Source: CAINVV01 sp963663005 (GTDB taxonomy: Bacteria; Bacteroidota; Bacteroidia; Bacteroidales; Prolixibacteraceae). From it: a DNA stretch of 64,000 nt. A program made the translations under genes and the position numbers. Shown in pieces: positions 40,884 through 50,200 of this stretch. The notes below the pieces were generated by a model. That model worked only from the letters and a program-made list of their open reading frames with translations, had not been told where the DNA came from and ran no database searches. The DNA lies in assembly GCA_963663005.2 (NCBI GenBank), contig CAXXHH010000003.1, positions 124,001 through 188,000 on the forward strand. Reading direction: 5' to 3'. The number at the start of each line of letters is the position of its first letter. The stretch's first letter is position 1.

Positions 40884-41318
40884 ATGGAGGAAGAATTTGG
40901 GAAAGAGTATGTTAAGCGTACGCAAAAGGATTATTCAATGTCCTTTAAATTGCAGATTGTTCACGAAGTTGAACAGGGAGAAATGACCGCAACAGAAGCC
41001 AGCAATAAGTATGGCATACAAGGGTCACACACGGTTGTTCATTGGGTTCGAAAATATGGTAGTTTTGATTGGGACAATCAAACGTCATTAAATATGCCCA
41101 AATCGAAGGACCAAAAGCTCCTGGAGTTGGAACAGCGAGTAAAACTTTTGGAAAAGCAAAAAGCATTTTTGGAGAAGCAAGTTGAGAATGCCGATAAAAA
41201 AGTGATCTTCTTTGACATGATGATCGACATGGCAGAACAAGAGTTTAAAATTCCAATACGAAAAAACTCCTTACCCGAGCAATCGACCGATTCCGAAAAG
41301 AAAGCAAAGAAACGATAG
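40884..41318 (+). CDS. IS3-family transposase OrfA
   Basis: A 144-residue DNA-binding half of the transposase. Residues 15-60 are a helix-turn-helix (SMSFKLQIVHEVEQGEMTATEASNKYGIQGSHTVVHWVRKYG), and residues 75-105 a leucine-zipper coiled coil (LLELEQRVKLLEKQKAFLEKQVENADKK) for multimerisation. Frame 0 contains the heptamer A AAA AAC at 41261-41267; slipping back one base leads to orfB without meeting a stop, giving the fused OrfAB transposase. Confidence 0.93.
   Translation: MEEEFGKEYVKRTQKDYSMSFKLQIVHEVEQGEMTATEASNKYGIQGSHTVVHWVRKYGSFDWDNQTSLNMPKSKDQKLLELEQRVKLLEKQKAFLEKQVENADKKVIFFDMMIDMAEQEFKIPIRKNSLPEQSTDSEKKAKKR
41261..41267 (+). promoter_or_regulatory. Programmed -1 ribosomal frameshift site of the IS3 element
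   Basis: A AAA AAC in phase with orfA (codons CGA AAA AAC), the canonical IS3-family slippery heptamer. After slippage translation continues LLTRAIDRFRKE into orfB. Confidence 0.9.
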
Positions 41319-41332
41319 TTTCTACCTGTGAA

Positions 41333-42187
41333 TTGCTCGGGTTAGATAGACAGGTTTATTACCGTAAAAAGCGTTCAAAATCAAAGCGTCAGCATACTGC
41401 CACAAAGGTGGTCCGTCTTGTACGGGAGGTTCGTAGGCAAATGCCACGAATTGGGACTCGAAAGCTTCATTATTTATTGGAAGAGCCCCTCAGGGAACTA
41501 GGAGTTGGCCGGGATAAACTGTTTGCTATCCTAAAAGCCAATCACTTGATTATAAAACCTAAGAGGAGCTATAGAACAACGACGAACTCTCACCACCGGT
41601 TCCACAAGCATAAGAATCTGGTTGAACAAATACAGCTAACCAGGCCGGAGCAGGTATGGGTTTCAGATATCACTTATATTGGAAATAGGAACAAACACTG
41701 TTATCTGGCATTAGTTACCGATGCCTATTCCAAGAAGGTGGTTGGGCACGATCTGTCAAATAGTTTAGGAGTTGATGGCACCCTGAGGGCATTGAATATG
41801 GCTGTCAAGAAACGGGAATATAAGAATGAACCATTGATTCACCACTCTGATCGAGGAATACAATATTGCTGTGATCAGTACCAGAATCTGCTTGTGAAAA
41901 GAAAGATAAAATGTAGTATGACTGAGAGCTACGATCCATATGCAAATGCAGTAGCTGAACGAGTGAATGGCATCCTAAAAGAGGAATTTCAACTGGAACA
42001 ATATAATGTTGACATCGACACTATGAAGAAACTTGTAAATGACAGTATACATCTTTATAACAACAAGCGCCCCCATTACTCATGCTACATGCTTACACCC
42101 GCACAAATGCATCGTCAAAAAACGGTAAAAATAAGAACCTATAAAAAAGCAGATGGTTTCAAGGCTAGCCTTGAAACCATCTATTAA
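41333..42187 (+). CDS. IS3-family transposase OrfB (DDE catalytic domain)
   Basis: A 284-residue integrase-core protein, probably made only as OrfAB by -1 frameshift; the frame is open upstream to 41267. The DDE residues are in WVSDITYIGN, HHSDRGIQY and AVAERVNGILKEEF, with YNNKRPHYSCYMLTPAQ at the end (usual 'YNNxRPHxxLxxxTP'). A first-half HTH_21 helical domain (RIGTRKLHYLLEEPLRELGVGRDKLFAILK) is present. It lies in -1 frame relative to orfA. Confidence 0.93.
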   Translation: MLGLDRQVYYRKKRSKSKRQHTATKVVRLVREVRRQMPRIGTRKLHYLLEEPLRELGVGRDKLFAILKANHLIIKPKRSYRTTTNSHHRFHKHKNLVEQIQLTRPEQVWVSDITYIGNRNKHCYLALVTDAYSKKVVGHDLSNSLGVDGTLRALNMAVKKREYKNEPLIHHSDRGIQYCCDQYQNLLVKRKIKCSMTESYDPYANAVAERVNGILKEEFQLEQYNVDIDTMKKLVNDSIHLYNNKRPHYSCYMLTPAQMHRQKTVKIRTYKKADGFKASLETIY

Positions 42188-42267
42188 TTAATTAATTTCG
42201 TCCTGTTAAACCTGTATCGCTTTTTTAGGACTAGTCATATATTTCGAAACAGCAATTAATCGCGCTA

Positions 42268-42600
42268 TTAATTGTGCTTCTGACAATTATCCATATACCA
42301 TGATATGGAATGTTCTCTGCCGGCAACCAACTCCTCCAAAATTTTGTGGTCGTCCCATTTGCTGTGATAACTACAGCATTGATCCAATGCCAAACTAAGT
42401 AGCAACCACTCCCGAACCGCCTTCATTGTCAAATTACTCATATCCAAATTTTTAAGCAATTTGAGATACTTTGGTCCAATCATGTCTACGTTTGGCTCTT
42501 CTCTTTTTAAGATTTCTTTGGTGGTAAAAATATGATCTTCAACCTGGACAAATTCATCCTCATCCAGCGTCACCGTAAAGTTGAATGTTTTTTGTGCCAT
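42268..42600 (-). CDS. Hypothetical protein with strong Shine-Dalgarno
   Basis: A 110-residue acidic protein with no motif I recognise. It starts MAQKTFNFTVTLDEDEFVQVEDHIF, has a predicted helical centre (IGPKYLKLLKNLDMSNLTMKAVREWLLLSLALDQCC) and ends in SISWYMDNCQKHN. The site AGGAGGTG stands 6 nt before ATG; this strength is rare in this window and otherwise seen at the exporter gene. No signal peptide, so cytoplasmic. It lies alone between the IS element and ilvE; there is no co-oriented partner. The strong ribosome site and IS neighbour raise the possibility of acquisition from outside. Confidence 0.7.
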   Translation of the reverse strand: MAQKTFNFTVTLDEDEFVQVEDHIFTTKEILKREEPNVDMIGPKYLKLLKNLDMSNLTMKAVREWLLLSLALDQCCSYHSKWDDHKILEELVAGREHSISWYMDNCQKHN

Positions 42601-42912
42601 AATACACCTCCTAAGATTTAATATTTGGTTACGACAATATAAGAAAATTTTTCGAACATTGCAATAAAATAATAAAATAATTTAAAATTGAGTATTGTAC
42701 AAATTTGCCTGAACAACGGTCAAGAAGTCATAGGTTTGAGTTGAAAATTGCGATAATTACTGTCTGGTTTAAAGCGCATTATGAGGTTTCAAATCCATTT
42801 GGGGAAAGTTCAGTCAAAGCAGAGGAATTCGCAGCAATAATATTTTGAACTGTTGAGTCGAAAAATAGTATAACTAAAAGAATATTGTAATTTTGTAATA
42901 AAATATACTGCA
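42601..42912. other. Intergenic region between the hypothetical gene and ilvE
   Basis: 312 bp between divergent genes, very AT-rich at 42640-42700. I see no gene, RNA or repeat in it; both promoters must lie here. Confidence 0.6.
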
Positions 42913-43930
42913 ATGGAATCAGTCGATTGGAAAAACCTAGCTTTTGGATACAGCAAAACGGATTACAACGTACGCTCCTGGTACCGCAACGGCCAGTGGA
43001 GTGAATTAGAAGTCAGCGATTCAGAGATACTGAACATTCATATGGCTGCAACATCACTGCACTATGGACAGGAAGCTTTTGAAGGGACTCAAGGCATTTC
43101 GGGGCAAGGACGGTAAAATTCGTGTGTTCCGAATGATCGAAAACGCTAGAAGGATGAGACGTTCAGCTGCAGGCGTTATGATGGCAGAAGTTCCGGAGGA
43201 TCTGTTTATGGAAGCCGTAAAAAAAGCCATATTATTGAATGAAAGGTTCGTGCCACCGTACGAATCGGGCGCCTCTCTATATATTCGCCCTTTACTAATC
43301 GGCACAGGTGCTCAGATTGGTGTAAAACCCGCTGATGAATATCTGTTCATGATCTTTGTTATGCCTGTAGGCCCATATTTTAAAGAAGGTTTCAAACCAA
43401 CCGATCTGGTAATTTACAGGGAGTATGACCGTGCTGCTCCGCTTGGAACCGGAACCATTAAGGTTGGCGGCAACTACGCTGCTAGTCTTGTTTCAGGCCA
43501 TAGGGCACATGACAATGGTTTTTCTTCTGTCTTATATCTGGATGCCAAGGAGAAAAAATATTTGGATGAATGTGGCCCTGCTAATTTTTTCGGCATCAAG
43601 AAGAATACGTATGTCACGCCGAAATCGACCTCAATACTGCCTTCGATAACAAATATGAGCTTACGTCAACTTGCTGCAGATATGGGCTTAGAAGTGGAAG
43701 AAAGAGCCATACCTATTGAGGAACTTGCCGAGTTTGATGAAATTGGTGCTTGCGGCACCGCTGCAGTCATTTCGCCGATTAAAAGAGTCTATGATTCTGA
43801 TATGGATAAAGAATATCTATACGGTACAGAACCTGGAAAAATCAGCGTAAAATTATACGAGAAACTTAGAGGAATTCAATACGGGACTGAACCTGATCTA
43901 CACGGTTGGACCGATATTATTGAATCATAA
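42913..43930 (+). CDS. ilvE: Branched-chain amino acid aminotransferase (one frame break)
   Basis: Transfers amino groups between branched-chain 2-oxo acids and glutamate in the last step of Ile/Leu/Val synthesis. Reconstructed 338 residues, PLP fold-type IV. SLHYGQEAFEGLKAFRGKDG spans the break at 43084-43086, where one extra G (GGG for GG) splits the gene. Also visible are KVGGNYAASL, the VTPKSTSILPSIT region that lines the PLP pocket, and EFDEIGACGTAAVISPI near the end. No other branched-chain genes adjoin it. The last codons are part of a 61-bp perfect palindrome. Confidence 0.92.
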
Positions 43931-43981
43931 TTTCATAAAAAAACCACCCGAAAGGTGGTTTTTTTATGAAATTATGATTCA
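43921..43981. terminator. 61-bp perfect palindrome, bidirectional terminator
   Basis: Two 28-base arms, exact reverse complements, flank the loop CGAAA (43949-43953). The inner part (A7 CCACC / GGTGG T7) is a standard bidirectional terminator between the convergent ilvE and L-domain genes. The outer part goes further and includes the last two codons and stop of ilvE, so the arm reaching into the coding end is matched outside it. Confidence 0.9.
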
Positions 43982-43985
43982 ATAG

Positions 43986-45332
43986 CTACTTTGAACAATT
44001 GCCGGCCTGAATCTGCGCCCATGTCGGAGAATATTTATTAAGACTAATATAAGCCAATCCGGTAAGAGACAAGGATTTGATTGCGCAGTAACCTGCCAAA
44101 TTACTATTATAGTATATATCCAGCGTACTTCTTGCGTTTTTCAAATTTTCCAATCCATCCAACGACTTTAAAGAAACATTTTCAAGAATCTGAATCTTGC
44201 CCCGAACAGTCTTGGTTTTAGTAAAGCCACTAAAATTGGCAAGTTGTGCATTGTCCTGCACTACAAAATCACCACCAATACTGTCCAAAGCCGAAAATCC
44301 ATTCATTCCCGTCAGACTATTACATTCAGCAATTCGAACATCCTTTTTGATATATCTGACAGTATTCAGACCTGTAAATGATGTTAAATTTTGCAGCTTG
44401 CTCAGTTCAACAATACCTTTAATTGTGTCAATTTGTGTGAGACCAGATAAATTCTGGATATTACCACAGGAGACAACACTTAAATCCTTTTTAATGCAGG
44501 GAAGATTATTTAGTCCCTGAAAATTTAAGAGAGCATTGCAGTTCACCACAGAGATCGTCGTAATAGTGTCGTTGACCGAAGTAAGGCCTGAAAGCGTAAC
44601 CAGCTGAGGCAATGTATTTAAGGATAGGCTTGCTCCAATTTCCAACAAACTTGACAAACCGCTAAAAGATTTAAAATTGTTATTTTCACTTACGTTCAAG
44701 CTTCCTCCAATAGAAGCCAATCCGGATAGCCCAGCCATCGACTCTAAAGCAGGATTTTGAGAAACGGTAATAGAACCCGTCATGGTTGTCATATTCTGCA
44801 ACCCATTAAAGGACGAAAAAGAAGGATTGCTATTTACAATAAGGGATCCGGTTTGAAGAATTTGCTCTAAACCAGTACAATCCTTAAGGATGGGATTTCT
44901 ATCGATAATTATCGAGGAAGTGATAGAATCCAAAGAAGTCATTCCTTTTAAGGAAGTTAATCCGGGACAGGCAGAAACCTGAAAGGTCCCTGTCACGCTA
45001 CGTAAGTTTGATAAAAAGGATAAATCAGCGTTAGGGATTTTGTACAATGTTACGGACCCCTTTACCATCTGGAGATTCCCAAAATATTTTTTGTAATCAA
45101 TGGCATCAGATGTTGAAATGGTCAGACTTCCCTGAATCGTATTATACTTGCCATTTAAAAACCGAAGGAGTGTAGTATCATTTCCACTGGAATATATGTT
45201 TATACTTCCACTGAATACATTCGCTGGCGTCACGGTAGTTGTTGTTGTAGTATCACTGCTTTTCTTGCAAGAAAAAAAGGCTAAGAGCAGTACAAAAACA
45301 AAGGCAAAGACTGGTAAATTATTTTTTCTCAT
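43986..45332 (-). CDS. Lipoprotein with receptor-L-domain/leucine-rich-like repeats
   Basis: A 448-residue lipoprotein; start taken at 45332 (MRKNNLPVFAFVFVLLLAFFSC, lipobox Cys21) rather than the longer frame from 45383. A Thr-rich linker follows. The rest is built of about 14 imperfect 22-26-residue units with the theme xLxGLxSLxSIxGSLxVxxNPxL (for example MAGLSGLASIGGSLNVSENNNF), like the receptor L-domain or irregular leucine-rich repeats of surface proteins. It probably faces outward as a recognition or adhesion protein; no catalytic motif. Convergent with ilvE across the perfect palindrome. Confidence 0.82.
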   Translation of the reverse strand: MRKNNLPVFAFVFVLLLAFFSCKKSSDTTTTTTVTPANVFSGSINIYSSGNDTTLLRFLNGKYNTIQGSLTISTSDAIDYKKYFGNLQMVKGSVTLYKIPNADLSFLSNLRSVTGTFQVSACPGLTSLKGMTSLDSITSSIIIDRNPILKDCTGLEQILQTGSLIVNSNPSFSSFNGLQNMTTMTGSITVSQNPALESMAGLSGLASIGGSLNVSENNNFKSFSGLSSLLEIGASLSLNTLPQLVTLSGLTSVNDTITTISVVNCNALLNFQGLNNLPCIKKDLSVVSCGNIQNLSGLTQIDTIKGIVELSKLQNLTSFTGLNTVRYIKKDVRIAECNSLTGMNGFSALDSIGGDFVVQDNAQLANFSGFTKTKTVRGKIQILENVSLKSLDGLENLKNARSTLDIYYNSNLAGYCAIKSLSLTGLAYISLNKYSPTWAQIQAGNCSK

Positions 45333-45453
45333 CCAATTATAAATTTCAAAAAGATTCAAGACCCGCTCAAATCTTCCGGGCAAAGTAAAGAATTTTTGAT
45401 TAGATTTCAGTTAATATAAAGTGAATACCCTGATAAATTAACCTTTGTTTGCA

Positions 45454-46443
45454 CTATTTCGACATCTCAAGCATTCTGAGTATCGGCTTCCTTGCCCTGA
45501 TCATCAAATCGTCGCTGAGAATGATCTCCGGCTGCTCATACTGGAGCGCCAGATACATTTTTTTTATGGTATTCAGCTTCATGAAACTACAGTCGTTGCA
45601 TCCGCACGTGGAGTCGATGGATGGGGCTGGCAAAAAAGTCTTCTCCGGACATTTGAGCTGCATTTGGTGAAGAATTCCACTCTCCGTTGCTACTATGAAT
45701 TTCTGAGAGCTGCTAACAGAAACGTAATTTAGCAATGATGTTGTCGAACCAATGTAGTCCGAGACCAGTAGAACAGGTCTTTCGCATTCAGGATGTGAAA
45801 TTAACTCAGCATCCGGATGTTCCTTTTGAAGGTCAAGAATTTTTTCCAAAGAATATTTCTCGTGTACCATACAAGCACCATCCCACAAGACCATGTTCCG
45901 ACCTGTGACAGAATTTAGATAATTGCCCAGATTCTTATCCGGTGCAAAGATTATCTGCTGATCAGCAGGAAAGGATTCGACTATTTTTCTGGCATTTGAA
46001 GAAGTAACTATCACATCTGAAAGTGCTTTAACTTCAGCGGAACAATTGATATACGAAATGACAATATGGTTTGGATGCTGTTTGACAAATCTCTCAAAAT
46101 CTTTACCCGGTGTTGAATCCGCCAACGAACATCCAGCTTTCATATCGGGCACAAGCACTTTCTTGTCTGGGTTCAAAATTTTGGCCGTCTCTGCCATAAA
46201 ATGAACACCAACGAAAAGGATAATATCAGCTGTGGTTGATTCAGCCTGTTGAGCTAAAGCGAGCGAGTCGCCCAAAAAATCGGACAGATCCTGCAACTCA
46301 GGAGTCAAATAATAATGACCCAGAATGACAACATTTTTCTCCTTTTTCAACCGGGAGATTTCAGCTTTCAAATCCAAATCATTAGCTATCGGAAGATCCA
46401 AAAAGCCACATTTATCAATTATAGAATTGTAATTTTCCTTCAT
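45454..46443 (-). CDS. nadA: Quinolinate synthase
   Basis: Condenses iminoaspartate with dihydroxyacetone phosphate to quinolinate for NAD synthesis, using a [4Fe-4S] cluster. Start at ATG 46443 (MKENYNSIIDK); a TTG 12 bp upstream is less likely. 329 residues. LGHYYLTPELQDLSDFLGDSLALA, AGCSLAD and WDGACMVHE (cluster cysteines) and CNDCSFMKLNTIKKMY (third ligand in CNDC) are present. No nadB or nadC is in the window. Confidence 0.95.
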   Translation of the reverse strand: MKENYNSIIDKCGFLDLPIANDLDLKAEISRLKKEKNVVILGHYYLTPELQDLSDFLGDSLALAQQAESTTADIILFVGVHFMAETAKILNPDKKVLVPDMKAGCSLADSTPGKDFERFVKQHPNHIVISYINCSAEVKALSDVIVTSSNARKIVESFPADQQIIFAPDKNLGNYLNSVTGRNMVLWDGACMVHEKYSLEKILDLQKEHPDAELISHPECERPVLLVSDYIGSTTSLLNYVSVSSSQKFIVATESGILHQMQLKCPEKTFLPAPSIDSTCGCNDCSFMKLNTIKKMYLALQYEQPEIILSDDLMIRARKPILRMLEMSK

Positions 46444-46455
46444 CTGGTAATGCAA

Positions 46456-46795
46456 TGAGGTTGCAAATTTAGAAAATCATCCCAAATGATAACCAAAAAT
46501 GATTTTTTAAACCGCGCCTTTTCAAACCACTTTCGAAATATGAGCCTTAATGGTAAAAAAATGTTAATAAATTGCCTCAAAAAGTTAATAAATAAATAAC
46601 CAACACTAACTTACATCATAGAATTTAATCAACTGATATCTTTATATTTGGTTTCGTTCAAAATCGCATGTCGTCTATTTATAAAACACTGATAACAAGA
46701 AACTATACTGTTGGTATCTGCTAACAAATGTTAAAGAAAATCTATAATAAAAGTGTATCTATTGTCTTAATTATTAGTAATTAAAATCATCATTA
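46456..46795. other. Intergenic region before the TonB-dependent receptor gene
   Basis: 340 bp, AT-rich, divergent promoters of nadA and the receptor gene. TATATTTG at 46643-46650 fits the -7 consensus TAnnTTTG. It would give a leader of about 140 nt. No structured RNA motif like those at 21177, 34603 and 36322 is seen. Confidence 0.5.
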
Positions 46796-49700
46796 ATGAA
46801 AAACAATCTTTTAAAACTATTCCTGACTCTATCGTTTTTTGCGATTATGATCGCTTCCGTCGTGGCTCAGGTTACCACCTCTGGTATGAGTGGTAAAATT
46901 ACGGGAGGCAGCGAACCGCTTCCCGGAGCGGCGATTGTAGCGATACACATTCCCTCCGGAACCCAATACGGGACTGTGACCAATGCTGATGGTCGATTCA
47001 GTTTACAGGGCATGCGTGCTGGTGGTCCTTACAAAGTGGATGTATCCTTTGTAGGTTATGCAACAGCGAAATATTCAGACGTTGCGCTCTCACTAGGTGA
47101 AACATTTATCTTGAATGCATCCTTGAAAGAGAGTAGCGCAACTGTTGCTGAGGTTACAGTTGTTGCCATTAAACCCTCTGCCCTAAACTCGGAAAAAAAT
47201 GGTGCATCAATGAACGTCTCCACGCGGCAGATTGCCATGATGCCTTCTGTTAACAGGAGTATCAATGACGTTACAAGACTTACTCCGCAAGCCAATGGCA
47301 ATCAAATTGGTGGAGGTAATTACAGACAGAATTACATAACTGTTGACGGTGCTCAATTCAACAATGCATTCGGTATTGGTACCAATCTTCCTGGAAATGG
47401 TTCTCCTATATCTTTGGATGCTATTGATCAGATTTCAGTTAATATCACACCGTTTGATGTTAGACAAAGTGGATTTATCGGCGCCTCTGTGAATGCAGTT
47501 ACCCGCTCTGGTAGCAACGAGTTTACCGGTTCAGCATACAATTTCATGGCAAGTGAGAAATACAAAGGCAATAAAGTTGGTGATGCTGCCCCCTTCGTTA
47601 AAAATCCATCAGATTACAACATGTACGGTTTCCGTCTCGGTGGACCAATCATTAAAAATAAGTTATTCTTTTTCGTGAACTATGAATCAGAGAAGAATAC
47701 AGTTCCCGGACCTCCCAGAGTAGCTGCAACACCTTCAGCTCCTTCAGACGGTATAAATGTCGCCAGGCCTACTGCTGCAGACATGGACATGATCAGTAAA
47801 TACCTTAGTGATACTTATGGATACGAAACGGGTCCTTATCAAGGCTATTCCAACCAAAGTCCTGCCACCAAATTTCTGGCACGCGTAGACTGGAACATCG
47901 CCAAAAACCATAAAGTTAATGTTCGTTACAGCAAAACAACGGCTAAATCACCTAGCTATCCTAGTACCTCCACTTCGCCATTCTCATCTATCTATACTGG
48001 AACAAGAACTAACATGGATGCTATGTGGTTCAAAAATTCCGGCTATTACAATGAGACAAATTTCAGTTCACTCTCTGCTGAATTAAATTCCACATTTGCT
48101 AACGGCAAAATTTTAAATACGCTGCGTTATACCAACTCATTCCAGGATGAGCCTCGTTCAACTGATGGCAAGTTATTCCCATTTGTTGATATTCTGAAAG
48201 ACGGTAAGCCGTACGTTTCATTCGGAACTGAACTATTCTCGTACGGTAACCTACGCCAGGTTAAAACAACTACCATAACTGATGATGTTTCCTGGTCAAT
48301 GGGAAAAAACAGTTTCACTGCCGGATTGCAATATGAAGCAAACAACACAAAGAACGGTTTCATGCGTTTTGGATCTAGTTTCTATGTATTCAATTCGTGG
48401 ACTGACTTTACAAGTGGTGCCAAACCATTAGATTTCGGTATTACATTCTCCAACACCCCTGGCTATGCTCAAGCATTTCCAAGTTTCAAGTTTGGTCAGT
48501 ATTCTGCATATATTCAGGATGAAATTGCTATCAACACGAGGTTGAAAGTTGTTGCCGGTTTGCGTGCAGACTTACCAACATACTCACAAGCAGCCGCTGA
48601 ACACCCAATCGTCGCTGGTTTGACTTTTGGCGCTAACAAGTTCAGTACAGCTACGCTTCCAAAATCAAGAGCTCTCCTCTCTCCAAGAGTTGGTTTCAAC
48701 TACAATATCAATGAGGATCGCTCTTTAGTGTTACGTGGTGGAACTGGAATTTTCACTGGTCGCGTTCCATTTGTATGGATTGTTGGACAAGTTGGTGATG
48801 CTGGTATGGTACAAACCACAATGACATACGCCGGGGTTGCTAATGTACCAGGGCCATTCAAACCTGAGCCAAATGCATACTATCCTGCTACTCAGCCAGC
48901 AGTAGGCACAATCACACCAGGAACATTCACTATTATTTCCAAAGATTTCAAGATGCCTCAAACCTGGAAAAGCAGTTTGGCACTTGACGCTAAGCTTCCT
49001 TTTGGTTTGAAGGGAACATTAGAAGGTATCTACAATAAGGATTTGAATACAGCATTCTTTGTAAACGAAGGTATAAAGGGCGGAGTTCCAATGAACATCG
49101 CCGGATATCCAGACAACCGCATTGTTTATCCTTCTGCAGCTAAAGATAGATACTACCAATTGATTGACTCAAAAGGAGCGGTAACAACTTCTTTGGGGAC
49201 TGGTAATGGTGTCTCACCTATCGTCCTTGAGAACAGAAATAAGGGTTATTACTACTCTCTTACTGCTAAACTTGAAAAATCATTCACACACGGATTTTCA
49301 GGTATGATCGCTTACACAAGAAGCGAAGCCAAAAACCTGGTAGACGGAGCTGGTGATCAGGCATCTTCTGCATGGAACGGTAACGCCAATGTGAATGGAG
49401 CCAACAGCGAGGAATTAAGCTATGCAAGTTATGTAGTTCCAGACAGATTAATGGCGTCTGCATCCTACAAAATTGAATATCTTAAGTCTATGGCTACTAC
49501 TTTATCTGTTTTCTATGAAGGCAGTTCACAAGGCCGTTTCTCTTATGTTTATTCAAGCAATATAGTACGCGACGGAGCTGGTTCAAATAACTTGATCTAT
49601 GTTCCTAAAAATGCCTCTGAAATTACTTTCGTTGATCAAACCGTTAAAGATGCTGCCGGAGCAAATGTTTTATGGACAGCTGCTCAACAAAGCACCTCAT

Positions 49701-50104
49701 TTTTCAACTACATTGCTCAAGATAAATACCTAAGCAAACGCGTTGGAAAATATGCAGAACGTAATGGAGCCTTGATGCCTTGGAGAAATAATTTTGATGT
49801 TAAGTTGATGCAGGAAATCTTTGTAAAAGTTGGCGGCAAACGTAATACCATTCAAGTTAGTTTGGATATATTGAACGTTGGCAACCTGATCAACAAGTAC
49901 TGGGGTATTGCTGATTTCTACAATCAAAATAATATTCTTAAGCCTGTAAATGCTTCAAGTGTTGTGGCCGGTGGTACTGTTAAACCTACCTACCAGCTCA
50001 ATCCTTACAACAGCAACCAAATGTTACAGAGCACATACCGCGATAACGTTGGATATAGTTCAACTTATTCCATGCAATTGGGAATTCGTTACATCTTCAA
50101 CTAA
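46796..50104 (+). CDS. TonB-dependent outer-membrane receptor with carboxypeptidase-like domain
   Basis: A 1102-residue protein. Signal peptide (to VVAQ, about residue 25); residues 30-110 are a carboxypeptidase-regulatory-like domain (ITGGSEPLPGAAIVAIHIPSGTQYGTVTNADGRFSLQGM); residues 120-260 are the plug, with RQNYITVDGAQFNNAFG; the rest is a 22-strand-type barrel ending in SMQLGIRYIFN, with a terminal aromatic residue. Such receptors bind ligands at the cell surface and import them using TonB energy. No SusD partner gene follows, so substrate import of glycans via a SusCD pair is not supported; it may take another ligand. A strong terminator follows. Confidence 0.9.
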   Translation: MKNNLLKLFLTLSFFAIMIASVVAQVTTSGMSGKITGGSEPLPGAAIVAIHIPSGTQYGTVTNADGRFSLQGMRAGGPYKVDVSFVGYATAKYSDVALSLGETFILNASLKESSATVAEVTVVAIKPSALNSEKNGASMNVSTRQIAMMPSVNRSINDVTRLTPQANGNQIGGGNYRQNYITVDGAQFNNAFGIGTNLPGNGSPISLDAIDQISVNITPFDVRQSGFIGASVNAVTRSGSNEFTGSAYNFMASEKYKGNKVGDAAPFVKNPSDYNMYGFRLGGPIIKNKLFFFVNYESEKNTVPGPPRVAATPSAPSDGINVARPTAADMDMISKYLSDTYGYETGPYQGYSNQSPATKFLARVDWNIAKNHKVNVRYSKTTAKSPSYPSTSTSPFSSIYTGTRTNMDAMWFKNSGYYNETNFSSLSAELNSTFANGKILNTLRYTNSFQDEPRSTDGKLFPFVDILKDGKPYVSFGTELFSYGNLRQVKTTTITDDVSWSMGKNSFTAGLQYEANNTKNGFMRFGSSFYVFNSWTDFTSGAKPLDFGITFSNTPGYAQAFPSFKFGQYSAYIQDEIAINTRLKVVAGLRADLPTYSQAAAEHPIVAGLTFGANKFSTATLPKSRALLSPRVGFNYNINEDRSLVLRGGTGIFTGRVPFVWIVGQVGDAGMVQTTMTYAGVANVPGPFKPEPNAYYPATQPAVGTITPGTFTIISKDFKMPQTWKSSLALDAKLPFGLKGTLEGIYNKDLNTAFFVNEGIKGGVPMNIAGYPDNRIVYPSAAKDRYYQLIDSKGAVTTSLGTGNGVSPIVLENRNKGYYYSLTAKLEKSFTHGFSGMIAYTRSEAKNLVDGAGDQASSAWNGNANVNGANSEELSYASYVVPDRLMASASYKIEYLKSMATTLSVFYEGSSQGRFSYVYSSNIVRDGAGSNNLIYVPKNASEITFVDQTVKDAAGANVLWTAAQQSTSFFNYIAQDKYLSKRVGKYAERNGALMPWRNNFDVKLMQEIFVKVGGKRNTIQVSLDILNVGNLINKYWGIADFYNQNNILKPVNASSVVAGGTVKPTYQLNPYNSNQMLQSTYRDNVGYSSTYSMQLGIRYIFN

Positions 50105-50123
50105 TCAAATTGAACTTTTTTCC

Positions 50124-50158
50124 AGAGAGGGTGCCTGAAAAGCACCCTCTCTTTTTTT
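50124..50158 (+). terminator. Intrinsic terminator after the TonB receptor
   Basis: AGAGAGGGTGC pairs with GCACCCTCTCT around a 7-nt loop, followed by T7. Confidence 0.9.
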
Positions 50159-50200
50159 AGATATAATCACTAAATTTGCCAACTCATTTAGAAAATCATC

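Larger units (their letters stand above)
40845..42237 (+). mobile_element. IS3-family insertion sequence, intact, 1393 bp
   Basis: Imperfect 25-bp terminal inverted repeats: the left begins TGTCTCGTCCTGAAATAGCG and the right (reversed) TGACTAGTCCTAAAAAAGCG, about 21 of 25 matching. Both flanks are TAT (40842-40844 and 42238-42240), a 3-bp target duplication typical of IS3. Two overlapping frames, orfA and orfB, are present, with a -1 slippery site. The element lies in the gap after the second cytochrome c gene and disrupts no gene. Confidence 0.95.

Noticed and set aside
46796..50104. SusC of a glycan-uptake pair
   Set aside because: No SusD-like lipoprotein gene follows; hisS does. I call it only a TonB-dependent receptor.
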